Shown here: in pieces, positions 56,423-64,000 of the stretch
Layout of the letters: every line of letters begins with the position of its first letter
How positions within the stretch are numbered: the stretch's first letter is position 1
Source of the DNA: Martelella lutilitoris
Lineage (GTDB): Bacteria; Pseudomonadota; Alphaproteobacteria; Rhizobiales; Rhizobiaceae
Direction: 5' to 3'
NCBI RefSeq assembly: GCF_005924265.1
Contig: NZ_VCLB01000008.1
Location: 248,001 to 312,000, forward strand
DNA length: 64,000 nucleotides
The notes under the pieces: model-generated
What the model was told of the DNA's origin: nothing
Databases searched by the model: none
What the model saw: only the letters and a program-made list of their open reading frames with translations
Translations under genes and position numbers: made by a program

Positions 56423-57733
56423 ATGGCTGAGATGACTTCCAAGGCAAACGGCTTTTGCCGAGACTGTCTCGCCCCGGCGGCAGCCGGTGCGCGCCGCTGC
56501 GCGACATGCGGCAGCCCGCGCCTTCTGCGCCATGAGGAATTGTTCACGCTCTCGATTGCCCATATCGATTGCGACGCCTTCTATGCCGCCATCGAAAAGC
56601 GCGACGACCCGTCGCTGGCCGACAAGCCGGTGATCATCGGCGGCGGCAAGCGCGGCGTCGTCTCCACCGCCTGCTATATCGCCCGCATTCGCGGAGTGAA
56701 ATCGGCGATGCCGATGTTCAAGGCGCTGGAGGCCTGCCCGGAGGCGATCGTCATTGCGCCGAACATGGAGAAGTATTCCGCCGTCGGCCGGCAGTTGCGG
56801 CAGATGATGTTCGACCTGACGCCGCTGGTCGAGCCGCTGTCGATCGACGAAGCCTTTCTCGATCTGTCCGGAACCGAGCGCCTGCACAAGGCGACGCCCG
56901 CCGAAACGCTCGCCCGCTTCGCCATCCGCGTCGAAAAGGAACTCGGCATCACCATTTCCATCGGCCTGTCCTACTGCAAGTTCCTCGCCAAGATCGCCTC
57001 GGACTTCCAGAAGCCGCGCGGGTTTTCGGTGATCGGCGAGAAGGAGGCCATGACCTTCCTCGCAGACAAGCCGGTGGGCATGATCTGGGGCGTGGGCAAG
57101 GCCTTCACGGAAACGCTGAAGCGCGACGGGCTGACGACGATCGGCCAGTTCCAGCAAATGGAAAAGAACGAGCTTCTGCGCCGCTACGGCACGATCGGCC
57201 AGCGGCTCTATCATCTGGCGCGCGGCGAGGATACGCGCAGCGTCAAGCCCGAGCGCGCGACCAAGAGCATTTCCAACGAAACCACCTTCTTCACCGATAT
57301 CAGCGATTTCGAAACGCTGGCGGGACATCTGCGCCGGCTGAGCGAAAAGACCGCGCGACGCGCGAAGGCTGCGGGCTTTGCCGGACACGCCGTGACGCTG
57401 AAGCTGAAGACCGCCGATTTCAAAACCCGCACCCGCAGCCGCCATCTGGAAGCGCCGACGCAGCTTGCCGACCGGATCTTCGCCACCGGTCTGTCGCTGC
57501 TGAAGAACGAGACCGACGGCACGAAATTCCGCCTGATCGGCATCGGCATCAGCGAGCTCTGCGACCCCGCGATCGCCGACCCGCCGGACCTCGTCGACCC
57601 CAAGGCCGCCCGTCGCAAGGCGGCGGAGAGCGCGATGGATGCCCTGCGCGACAAGTTCGGCCTCTCGGCCGTGGAGACCGGCTATACCTTCCGCCCCGAC
57701 GGAAAGAAGAAAAAGGACGAGGACGGGCGCTAG
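56423..57733 (+). CDS. dinB: DNA polymerase IV with N-terminal zinc-ribbon-like extension
   Basis: 436 aa translesion polymerase. Catalytic acids are in [19 protein letters not shown] and [12 protein letters not shown], the steric-gate region is at DAFYA, and [17 protein letters not shown] is the palm motif. Before the polymerase lies CRDC..CATC (about residues 12-31), a possible metal ribbon absent from E. coli DinB. No canonical beta-clamp motif is obvious at the very C-terminus, which ends KKKKDEDGR. The start is uncertain (ATG at 56423 or 56432). The stop TAG is the CTAG end of the following repeat. Confidence 0.95.
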   Translation: MAEMTSKANGFCRDCLAPAAAGARRCATCGSPRLLRHEELFTLSIAHIDCDAFYAAIEKRDDPSLADKPVIIGGGKRGVVSTACYIARIRGVKSAMPMFKALEACPEAIVIAPNMEKYSAVGRQLRQMMFDLTPLVEPLSIDEAFLDLSGTERLHKATPAETLARFAIRVEKELGITISIGLSYCKFLAKIASDFQKPRGFSVIGEKEAMTFLADKPVGMIWGVGKAFTETLKRDGLTTIGQFQQMEKNELLRRYGTIGQRLYHLARGEDTRSVKPERATKSISNETTFFTDISDFETLAGHLRRLSEKTARRAKAAGFAGHAVTLKLKTADFKTRTRSRHLEAPTQLADRIFATGLSLLKNETDGTKFRLIGIGISELCDPAIADPPDLVDPKAARRKAAESAMDALRDKFGLSAVETGYTFRPDGKKKKDEDGR

Positions 57734-57934
57734 AGCATTTCGCAGCCAGATGGAAACATCTGACGCCCTCGAAAATGCGTCAAAACAAATAGATAGAGCG
57801 GTTGCGCGTTTCCATGAAAGGCGGAACCGCTTTAGCGCATCGGCCCGAAAATCGGAATCGATTTTCGGGCCGATGCGTAGATTCAATAGGTTAGAGCGTC
57901 CTTTGTGCGTCCGAATGGACGCAAGGCGCTCTAG
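57730..57934. repeat. RIME-like mosaic repeat, locus D (type 1 + type 2)
   Basis: The clearest composite. Type 1 at about 57730-57834 is nearly the same as locus C (CTAGAGCATTTCGCAG, AAAATGCGTCAAAACAAATA). Type 2 at about 57833-57934 has GCATCGGCCCGAAAATCGG, ATTTTCGGGCCGATGCGTAG, AGAGCGTCCTTTGTGCGTCC and a final GCTCTAG. It lies between convergent dinB and the M23 lipoprotein gene, whose stop is 7 bases away. Confidence 0.9.
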
Positions 57935-57940
57935 TTCCGC

Positions 57941-58741
57941 TCAGACGCCGGCGGCAGCCGCATGGTTCCCGCCGTCAGCCGCCACGGCCTTCTCGAATTT
58001 CGCCAGTGCCGTGCCGGAAAGCCTGCCCTCGCGAACGAAATGCACCTTCATCGGGTCGACCTTGCGGCCGTTGACGGAGACCGCGTAGTGCAGATGCGGC
58101 CCGGTCGCGAGGCCGCTCTGGCCGACATAGCCGATCACCTCGCCCTGCCGGACTTTTACCCCCGCCTTGATGCCATCAGCGAAACGGCTCTGGTGGCTGT
58201 AGGCGGTCTCGCAGCCATGGCCATGGTCGATGACGGTCATCCGCCCCTCGCCGCCGTGCTTGCCGGAAAAGGTTACCACGCCGTCCGCCGCCGCATAGAT
58301 CGGCGTGCCGACGGGCGCTGCCCAGTCGACGGCGGCATGCATGCGCGAATAGCCGAGCACCGGATGCCGGCGGTTGCCGAAGCCCGACGTGCGCCGCCCG
58401 TCAGGCACCGGATTGCGCAGCAGATACTGCCCGAGACGATAGCCTTCGGCATCGAAATAGCCGGTCTTGCCCGTGTCGGGATCGCGGTAGCGATAGACAT
58501 TCACCTTGCTGTCGCCGAGCTTCACCACCATGTCGAAGGCGCCCGCGGCAAGGCTCGGCGTCTCTTCCGCCGCATAGGATAGCTTCATCCGGTCGTCCGG
58601 GCCGGACGAGGCCTCGGTCTCGCCTTCGGGCGGACTGACGAAATGGTCGATCGCGGCAGTCTCGCTGTTTGCCGCAAGCATGGAAGTGCAGCCCGTAAGA
58701 GCGACACTGGCCGCCAGGCAAATTACGATAAGCGTCTTCAC
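57941..58741 (-). CDS. M23 (LytM-type) peptidase lipoprotein
   Basis: 266 aa envelope protein. The lipoprotein signal ends SVALTGC (Cys18). The LytM domain (about 115-225) has SGFGNRRHPVLGYSRMHAAVD, whose HxxxD zinc ligands are present, and the second metal motif GPHLHY. Both zinc motifs look complete, so it is probably an active peptidoglycan endopeptidase. An Ala-rich tail follows. Confidence 0.93.
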   Translation of the reverse strand: MKTLIVICLAASVALTGCTSMLAANSETAAIDHFVSPPEGETEASSGPDDRMKLSYAAEETPSLAAGAFDMVVKLGDSKVNVYRYRDPDTGKTGYFDAEGYRLGQYLLRNPVPDGRRTSGFGNRRHPVLGYSRMHAAVDWAAPVGTPIYAAADGVVTFSGKHGGEGRMTVIDHGHGCETAYSHQSRFADGIKAGVKVRQGEVIGYVGQSGLATGPHLHYAVSVNGRKVDPMKVHFVREGRLSGTALAKFEKAVAADGGNHAAAAGV

Positions 58742-58828
58742 GTTCAGCCTTTCAAATCAATTGAATGGCGTGCTTGAACGCAAAGAGTGTGACCGAATTT
58801 GAACGGGAAGGAGGCGATTTGGCAGCCA

Positions 58829-58933
58829 AGAGCGCCGTGCATCCATTCGGATGCACAAAGGACGCTCTCACTTATTGAATCTACGCATCGTGCTTTCCGA
58901 AAATCGATTCCGATTTTCGGGCCGATGCTGTAG
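58829..58933. repeat. RIME-like repeat, locus E (type 2 reversed)
   Basis: A single reverse type 2 copy: AGAGCGCCGTGCATCCATTC, GCACAAAGGACGCTCTCA, CTACGCATCGTGCTTTCC, AATCGATTCCGATTTTCGGG, ending GATGCTGTAG, where CTAG has decayed to GTAG. It lies between the M23 and gatA genes. Confidence 0.86.
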
Positions 58934-58971
58934 GCCTTAATCCGGACCCCGCCGTAAACGCTCGCTGACAT

Positions 58972-59000
58972 CAGCCCTGAAATGTCGGATTTCAGGGCTG
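58972..59000 (-). terminator. Hairpin after gatA
   Basis: CAGCCCTGAAAT pairs perfectly with ATTTCAGGGCTG around GTCGG, 11 bases past the gatA stop. There is no T tract, so it may act as a rho-type or processing hairpin. Confidence 0.6.
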
Positions 59001-59011
59001 AAGCCGATGGC

Positions 59012-60493
59012 TTACCACCATTTTCCAGGCGTGAACCGGCCGGCGGCCTTTTCCATCACCGCGGCGGTGCGGAAAAGGGTTTCCTCGTCGAACGGCTTGC
59101 CGATGAGCTGCAGGCCGAGCGGCAGGCCGTTGGCGTCGAGGCCTGCGGGCACGGAAAGGCCCGGAAGGCCGGCCATGTTCACCGTCACCGTGAAGATGTC
59201 GTTCAGATACATCTTCACCGGATCATTGGCGAGATCCTGGTCGGCGATGCCGAAAGCGGCCGACGGCGTTGCCGGCGTCAGGATGGTGTCGACGCCCTGG
59301 GCAAAGACATTCTCGAAGTCGCGCTTGATCAGCGTACGCACCTTCTGGGCCTTCAGGTAATAGGCGTCGTAATAGCCGGCCGAGAGCACATAGGTGCCAA
59401 TCATGATGCGGCGCTGGACCTCCTTGCCGAAGCCTTCCGCGCGGGTCTTTTCGTACATGTCGGCAATATCCTTGCCGGGCACGCGCAGGCCGAATTTGAC
59501 GCCGTCATAGCGGGCAAGGTTGGAGGAGGCTTCCGCCGGCGCGACGATGTAATAGGCCGGCAGCGCGTATTTCGTATGCGGCAGCGAGATGTCGACGATC
59601 TCGGCGCCCGCATCCTTCAGCCAGGCGATGCCTTGGCTCCAGAGCTTTTCAATATCCGCCGGCATGCCCTCGACGCGGTATTCCTTCGGAATGCCGATCT
59701 TCATGCCCTTGACCGACTGGCCGATGGCGGCCTCGTAGTCCGGCACGGGCAGATCGACGGAGGTCGTGTCCTTGTCGTCGACGCTCGCCATGGATTTCAA
59801 GAGGATCGCCGCGTCGCGCACGTCGCGCGCGATCGGGCCAGCCTGGTCGAGCGAGGAGGCAAAGGCGACCACGCCCCAGCGCGAGCAGCGGCCATAGGTG
59901 GGCTTGATGCCGACCGTGCCGGTAAACGCCGCCGGCTGGCGGATCGACCCGCCGGTATCGGTCGCCGTGGCGCCGGCGCACAGATGCGCGGCAACGGCTG
60001 CCGCCGAACCGCCGGACGAACCGCCCGGAACGAGGTCCCGGTTCGAGCCCTTGGCCTTCCACGGGTTGATCACCGGCCCGTAATAGGAGGTCTCGTTGGA
60101 CGAGCCCATGGCGAATTCGTCCATGTTGAGCTTGCCGAGCATCACCGCGCCGTCATCCCAGAGGTTCTGGGTGACGGTCGATTCATATTTCGGCTTGAAC
60201 CCGTCGAGGATATGCGAGGCCGCCTGGGTGTGGACATCGCGCGTGCCGAACAGGTCCTTGATGCCGAGCGGAATGCCCTCCAGCGCGCCGCCATTGCCCT
60301 GCGACAACTTCAGGTCGGAGGCCTTGGCCATCGCCAGCGCCTTTTCCGGCGTAACGGCGACATAGGCATTGAAGGTGCCGTTGAAGTCGTCGATCGCCTT
60401 CAGATAGGACGCCGTCAGTTCGGTCGCGGTGATTTCCTTCGCCTGAAGCTTGTCACGGGCCTCGGCGATGGTCAGGGCGGTCAGTTCGGTCAT
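59012..60493 (-). CDS. gatA: Asp-tRNA(Asn)/Glu-tRNA(Gln) amidotransferase subunit A
   Basis: 493 aa amidase subunit of GatCAB, which converts misacylated Glu-tRNA(Gln) or Asp-tRNA(Asn). The Ser-cisSer-Lys triad is visible: Lys79 ([10 protein letters not shown]), Ser159 ([12 protein letters not shown]) and Ser183 ([10 protein letters not shown]). The start at 60493 is favoured over GTG at 60502. An acetyltransferase gene separates it from gatC on the same strand. Confidence 0.97.
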   Translation of the reverse strand: MTELTALTIAEARDKLQAKEITATELTASYLKAIDDFNGTFNAYVAVTPEKALAMAKASDLKLSQGNGGALEGIPLGIKDLFGTRDVHTQAASHILDGFKPKYESTVTQNLWDDGAVMLGKLNMDEFAMGSSNETSYYGPVINPWKAKGSNRDLVPGGSSGGSAAAVAAHLCAGATATDTGGSIRQPAAFTGTVGIKPTYGRCSRWGVVAFASSLDQAGPIARDVRDAAILLKSMASVDDKDTTSVDLPVPDYEAAIGQSVKGMKIGIPKEYRVEGMPADIEKLWSQGIAWLKDAGAEIVDISLPHTKYALPAYYIVAPAEASSNLARYDGVKFGLRVPGKDIADMYEKTRAEGFGKEVQRRIMIGTYVLSAGYYDAYYLKAQKVRTLIKRDFENVFAQGVDTILTPATPSAAFGIADQDLANDPVKMYLNDIFTVTVNMAGLPGLSVPAGLDANGLPLGLQLIGKPFDEETLFRTAAVMEKAAGRFTPGKWW

Positions 60494-60514
60494 CTGCTTC
60501 ACTTTGTCGTGTTG

Positions 60515-60973
60515 TTATAGCGCCTTGCGAAAGAAGACGGACTGCTTGGTCGGCGCGTGGTTCAGAACCTTTTCCGTGCGTTCGAAACCCGCCTGTTCGC
60601 AAAAGGCGATGGACTCTTTGAGATTGGCATCGGTGACGATGACCAGTTCGCGCAGCCCCTCGCTCTTCGCCAGAGAGGCGATGTGGCGCAGGATGGCGCG
60701 ACCGATCCCGTGCTTGCGATAGGCAGGCTCGGTGAACAGGCGCTTGGCCTCGGCGATGCCGTTGCCATGGCGCACCAGCGCGCCGGTGGCCACCGGCTTG
60801 CCGTCGACGCGGGCAACGAAGCTCGTGGCGCCCGGCGTGCTGACATCGACGGTCAACTGGTAGTCGATCACATCGGACGACGACATGCGGGTCATCGAGG
60901 TCTTCAGTTCGGTGAAGAGCGCCTTCAGGTCATCCTGCTGGGGGCTCTCGATATCGATTTTCGGCTGTACCAT
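60515..60973 (-). CDS. GNAT family N-acetyltransferase
   Basis: 152 aa single GNAT domain. The acetyl-CoA loop is in YRKHGIGRAILRHIA, with the following strand LVIVTDANLKESIAFCEQAG typical of the fold. The substrate is unknown. It lies 21 bases upstream of gatA and 3 bases after gatC, so it is part of that operon. Confidence 0.92.
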   Translation of the reverse strand: MVQPKIDIESPQQDDLKALFTELKTSMTRMSSSDVIDYQLTVDVSTPGATSFVARVDGKPVATGALVRHGNGIAEAKRLFTEPAYRKHGIGRAILRHIASLAKSEGLRELVIVTDANLKESIAFCEQAGFERTEKVLNHAPTKQSVFFRKAL

Positions 60974-60976
60974 CCC

Positions 60977-61264
60977 TCACTCCACAACTTTTGGCACCAG
61001 AAAGAAATTCCGCTCGGATTCCGGCGCGTTGGCAACAATATCGTCGGCCTTGTCGCCGTCGGTCACAACATCATGACGCTTCTTCATCTCCATCGGCATG
61101 ACCGAGGTCATGGGGTCGACACCGGAAACGTCAACTTCGCCAAGCTGCTCGACAAAGCCGAGAATGGCGTTGAGTTCGCCGGTCATCCGCTCCGCCGATG
61201 CGTCATCGACGGCGATACGGGCCAGCTTGGCAACGCGTTTGACGGTCGCGGTGTCTACGGACAT
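60977..61264 (-). CDS. gatC: Asp-tRNA(Asn)/Glu-tRNA(Gln) amidotransferase subunit C
   Basis: 95 aa. GatC wraps around GatA and stabilises Gat[23 protein letters not shown] and [20 protein letters not shown] are family signatures, followed by PMTSVMP. First gene of gatC-GNAT-gatA. GGAGAG lies upstream of the ATG. Confidence 0.97.
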   Translation of the reverse strand: MSVDTATVKRVAKLARIAVDDASAERMTGELNAILGFVEQLGEVDVSGVDPMTSVMPMEMKKRHDVVTDGDKADDIVANAPESERNFFLVPKVVE

Positions 61265-61338
61265 GAATGCTCTCCGGGTTTCACGATTTCACCACACGCT
61301 ATAAAGGGCGTCGCCGCCCTTCGCAACGGGGCATTTCA

Positions 61339-62043
61339 TCAGAAGGCGACCGTTTCGCCCGGTTTGGGCGTCAGCACTTCCGTCGGCCCGCCGGCCATGC
61401 CGCCGACAAAAGCCTCCGGCGTCTGGTCAATGATCGGGAATGTGCCGTAGTGGCACGGGATCACGGTATCGAAGCTGAAATAGCGCTTGCAGGCGAGCGC
61501 CGCCACTGCGCCGCCCATGGTAAAGCGGTCGCCGACCGGCACGAGGCCGATCGCCGGCGCATGCAGCTCGTTGATCAGCGCCATGTCGGAAAAGATATCC
61601 GTGTCGCCCATGTGATAAAGCGTCGGCTCGTCATCGATATGCAGCATCAGACCGTTGGGATTGCCGAGCGCGTGGGAAACGCCGTCCTCGGTGATGAAGG
61701 CCGAGGAGTGCAGCGCATTGGTGAAGGTGACGGTGAAGGAGCCGAAATCGACCGTGCCGCCGGTATTGCCCGGTTGAAGGTTCTCAAGCCCCTTCGAACC
61801 GAGCCAGGCGGCGAGATCGGCGTTGGCGAGCACGGTCGCGCCGGTTTCCTTTGCGATCGGGATCGTGTCGCCCAGATGGTCGCCATGGCCATGGGTCAGG
61901 AGAATATGGGTGACGCCCTTGGTCACGGCAGCCTTGTCGAGCCCCTCGAAAGAGGGGTTGCCGGACAGGAAGGGGTCGATCAGGATCGTCGCATCGGCAA
62001 TCTCGATGCGGAAGGCGGAATGTCCGAGCCAGGTGATCTTCAT
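61339..62043 (-). CDS. Metal-dependent hydrolase, UPF0173 (MBL fold)
   Basis: 234 aa metallo-beta-lactamase-fold protein. Metal ligands are in [13 protein letters not shown], with further His in [12 protein letters not shown] and [11 protein letters not shown]. It opens [14 protein letters not shown], the UPF0173 signature. The substrate is unknown. It is 75 bases upstream of gatC on the same strand. Confidence 0.93.
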   Translation of the reverse strand: MKITWLGHSAFRIEIADATILIDPFLSGNPSFEGLDKAAVTKGVTHILLTHGHGDHLGDTIPIAKETGATVLANADLAAWLGSKGLENLQPGNTGGTVDFGSFTVTFTNALHSSAFITEDGVSHALGNPNGLMLHIDDEPTLYHMGDTDIFSDMALINELHAPAIGLVPVGDRFTMGGAVAALACKRYFSFDTVIPCHYGTFPIIDQTPEAFVGGMAGGPTEVLTPKPGETVAF

Positions 62044-62149
62044 TTTGCATTTCTCCCTTCGAGACGGTAGTTGAACGCGATTGGCTAAAACGTAATGCGA
62101 TCAGACGCCATTTTCCATCGGGAAGCGGCAAAACCATGGGAAAAGACCG

Positions 62150-62623
62150 ATGACAGTGCTTTCAATCGAGGAATTGGCCGAGACCCTGCCGCCACATGCC
62201 GCCATCGCGGGGCTCGACCTCGGGACCAAGACCATCGGCCTTGCGGTCTCCGATCTCTCGCGCCGCTTCGCAACGCCGCGCCCGGTGATCAAGCGCGTCA
62301 AGTTCACGCGCGACGCGGAAACCCTGCTCGCCTTTGCCGAGAAGGAGAAGATCGCGGGTTTCGTCATCGGCCTGCCGATGAACATGGACGGCTCCTCCGG
62401 CCCGCGCGTGCAGGCAACCCGCGCCTTTGTCCGCAACATGGAGGCGCTGAGCGCCCTCCCCTTCACCTTCTGGGACGAGCGGCTGTCGACGGTTGCCGCC
62501 GAGCGGGCGCTTCTGGAAATGGATGTCTCGCGACAAAAGCGCGCCGGGCGGATCGATTCGGCCGCGGCCTCCTTCATCCTGCAGGGCGCGCTCGACAGGC
62601 TTGCGTCCCTGGCCCGCGGATGA
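62150..62623 (+). CDS. ruvX: Holliday junction resolvase-like protein RuvX/YqgF
   Basis: 157 aa RNase H-fold protein of the YqgF family, linked to 16S rRNA 5' maturation and possibly junction resolution. The acidic active site includes Asp23 in [27 protein letters not shown] and [12 protein letters not shown] are the other motifs. The last acid is in [12 protein letters not shown]. Divergent from the UPF0173 gene. Confidence 0.96.
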   Translation: MTVLSIEELAETLPPHAAIAGLDLGTKTIGLAVSDLSRRFATPRPVIKRVKFTRDAETLLAFAEKEKIAGFVIGLPMNMDGSSGPRVQATRAFVRNMEALSALPFTFWDERLSTVAAERALLEMDVSRQKRAGRIDSAAASFILQGALDRLASLARG

Positions 62624-62628
62624 GCCCG

Positions 62629-62811
62629 TTATTCGCCTGCCGGACGGCAGTCGACCGCCGGATCGCGCAGCATGCGCTTGGGGTCGAAAAGATAGTCGAC
62701 GAAGACGAAGGCGAGCAGGATTGCCCCGCTGACGGCAAGCTCGACCGGCAGGGCGGCAAGAGCTGCGCCCATCAACCCAACCTGAAATCGCTGTGTCACA
62801 CGGTCCTGCAT
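62629..62811 (-). CDS. Small single-helix membrane protein
   Basis: 60 aa. One hydrophobic helix at about 18-40 (LAALPVELAVSGAILLAFVF) and a charged tail with DYLFDPKRMLRDP. I do not recognise the family. It converges on ruvX with a 5-base gap. The hydrophobic pattern and lack of any competing gene make it plausible. Confidence 0.55.
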   Translation of the reverse strand: MQDRVTQRFQVGLMGAALAALPVELAVSGAILLAFVFVDYLFDPKRMLRDPAVDCRPAGE

Positions 62812-62920
62812 TGCTTTTCCGCCTTTCCTCCTGTCTTGTCTGACAGCAAATCATTCGCTCTGGCAAGCGCCAAAGCCTGGCAAAGTTAACCGGACGGTAA
62901 GGAAATCACGGAATGCGTGC

Positions 62921-63847
62921 ATGTTGATCATCTTCGAAAGCGTTCTGCCGATCTTTCTGACCGTGGCGCTCGGCGTCGGCCTCAAGCGCCTGCCGATCTT
63001 CAGTCCCGATTTCTGGAACGGGCTCAACCAGCTTGGTTACTACGTGCTGTTTCCGGCGCTTCTGTTCACCACACTGGCGCGGGCGGATTTCTCGACCATC
63101 GCAGCCGCCGACATTGCCTGGGTAACCCTTCTTTGCGTCGCCGCCATCTCCGCCCTGACGATCGCGCTGTGGCCGCTGCTGAGGGCCTTCGGCCTCGGCA
63201 GTCCCGCCTTCACCTCCGTCTTCCAGACGACGACGCGCTGGAACGGGTTCGTGGCGCTCGCCATCGCCGACAAGCTGGCCGGGCTTGAAGGCATGGCGGT
63301 CATCTCGCTGATGATGACCATGACCATCATTCCGCTCAATCTCATCAACGTGCTGGTTCTGGTCTGGTTTTCCGGCGAGAACCGCAATGTCGGGATGATG
63401 GCGCGCAAGATCGCCACCAACCCGCTGATCATTTCCGCTTTCATCGGCATCGCCTTCAATCTCTTGGCCATCCCGGTCTACCAGCCGGTCTATGACGCTA
63501 TGAACCTGATGGCGCGCGCAGCCCTCGGCATGGGCCTGGTTCTGGTCGGCGCAGGCCTCGTGCTCGCGGACGCGTTGAGGCCGAAACCGATGGTCCTGCT
63601 GCCTTCTTTCCTGAAACTCGCCCTTTTCCCGCTGATCACCTACCTGTTCGCCTCGCTTTTCGGCATTTCCGGCATGACGCTGTCGATCATGGTGCTCGGT
63701 GCCGGCGTGCCGACGGCCATGAACGGCTACATCCTCGCCCGCCAGCTCGGCGGCGACACCCGGCTCTACTCGGCTGTGGTGACGGTGCAGACCGTGCTGT
63801 CGTTCTTCACCCTGCCGCTGGCGCTGATGCTGGTGGGGAGCGGCTGA
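62921..63847 (+). CDS. AEC family transporter
   Basis: 308 aa, about ten helices, auxin efflux carrier superfamily, which moves organic anions in bacteria. It opens FESVLPIFLTVALGVGLKRL and has the typical RWNGFVALAIADKLAG in the first repeat and GVPTAMNGYILARQLGGD in the second. The substrate is unknown. It is directly followed by the VOC gene. Confidence 0.92.
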   Translation: MLIIFESVLPIFLTVALGVGLKRLPIFSPDFWNGLNQLGYYVLFPALLFTTLARADFSTIAAADIAWVTLLCVAAISALTIALWPLLRAFGLGSPAFTSVFQTTTRWNGFVALAIADKLAGLEGMAVISLMMTMTIIPLNLINVLVLVWFSGENRNVGMMARKIATNPLIISAFIGIAFNLLAIPVYQPVYDAMNLMARAALGMGLVLVGAGLVLADALRPKPMVLLPSFLKLALFPLITYLFASLFGISGMTLSIMVLGAGVPTAMNGYILARQLGGDTRLYSAVVTVQTVLSFFTLPLALMLVGSG

Positions 63848-63851
63848 GACC

Positions 63852-64000
63852 ATGGCAAAACCGGTTTTCATCAACACGCTCGTCTTCGTCTCCGACATGA
63901 AACGCTCGGTCGACTTTTATTGCCACCTCCTCGGCCAGACGATCGCGCAGGATCACGGCGATTTCGTCCAGCTGGAAAACGGTCTCGCTCTTCATATGGG
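63852..64000 (+). CDS. VOC (glyoxalase-like) protein, partial at window end
   Basis: The first 49 residues are visible. They read as a VOC-superfamily start: INTLVFVSDMKRSVDFYCHL, then a strand ending FVQLENGLALHM. The gene runs off the window. Function (metal-dependent isomerase, dioxygenase or resistance type) cannot be judged. Confidence 0.8.
   Translation, partial: MAKPVFINTLVFVSDMKRSVDFYCHLLGQTIAQDHGDFVQLENGLALHM

Noticed and set aside
1-64000. tRNA, rRNA, CRISPR arrays and insertion sequences
   Set aside because: I looked through the intergenic stretches and saw no cloverleaf ending in CCA context, no spaced direct repeats and no transposase; the only repeats are the CTAG-ended mosaic elements.

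Overview
This is a 64 kb, GC-rich chromosomal window from an alphaproteobacterium of the order Hyphomicrobiales (Rhizobiales), most likely the Rhizobiaceae or a close neighbour such as Martelella. The lineage is suggested by the order ccmI-E-F-H / degP / two-component pair / glnE, by feuN-feuP-feuQ, mucR, divK, rhizobial DUF proteins (DUF1491, DUF2336, DUF3572, DUF5330, DUF6456), and by interspersed CTAG-ended mosaic repeats of the RIME type. No rRNA, tRNA, CRISPR array or insertion sequence was recognised. Genus-level assignment is inference.

Layout. 0-19 kb holds pepN, a PAS sensor protein with a broken kinase domain, glnE, an OmpR-type two-component pair, a Do/DegP protease, the cytochrome c maturation genes ccmIEFH, a small lipoprotein, and the envelope-stress set feuN-feuP-feuQ. 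19.4-34 kb is an essentially complete gene transfer agent (GTA) head-tail cluster of the RcGTA family, all on the minus strand: gp1 (small terminase), gp2 (large terminase), gp3 portal, gp4 protease, gp5 capsid, gp6-gp9, gp10 with a start-less partner, gp11-gp15 and a small holin-like protein. A Dabb-domain gene, an intrinsic terminator and a repeat element split it between terminase and portal. Another strong terminator follows the capsid gene.

34-45 kb has an AhpD-like protein, a YcgN-like cysteine-cluster protein, a five-gene branched-chain-type ABC importer with a Tat-exported binding protein, cell-envelope and conserved unknown genes, and sufE. 44.4-46.1 kb is a regulatory group: DUF6456, an orphan DnaA domain IV protein and MucR. 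46.5-52.4 kb is a seven-gene Mrp/Mnh/Pha Na+(K+)/H+ antiporter operon.

52.7-64 kb holds msrB, divK followed by a catalytically dead PleD-like protein, two conserved rhizobial genes, dinB, an M23 lipoprotein, gatC-GNAT-gatA, an MBL-fold hydrolase, ruvX, an AEC transporter and the start of a VOC protein.

The strongest leads are these: (1) the GTA tail-chaperone partner of gp10 has no usable start codon and lies in the -1 frame, suggesting recoding; (2) the PleD-like protein in the divK operon has lost both phospho-acceptors and the GGDEF active site; (3) the PAS sensor next to glnE lacks the phospho-accepting His and the ATPase domain, and ends against a mosaic repeat; (4) the mosaic repeats supply the stop codons of three genes; (5) the GTA cluster is cut into separate transcription segments.
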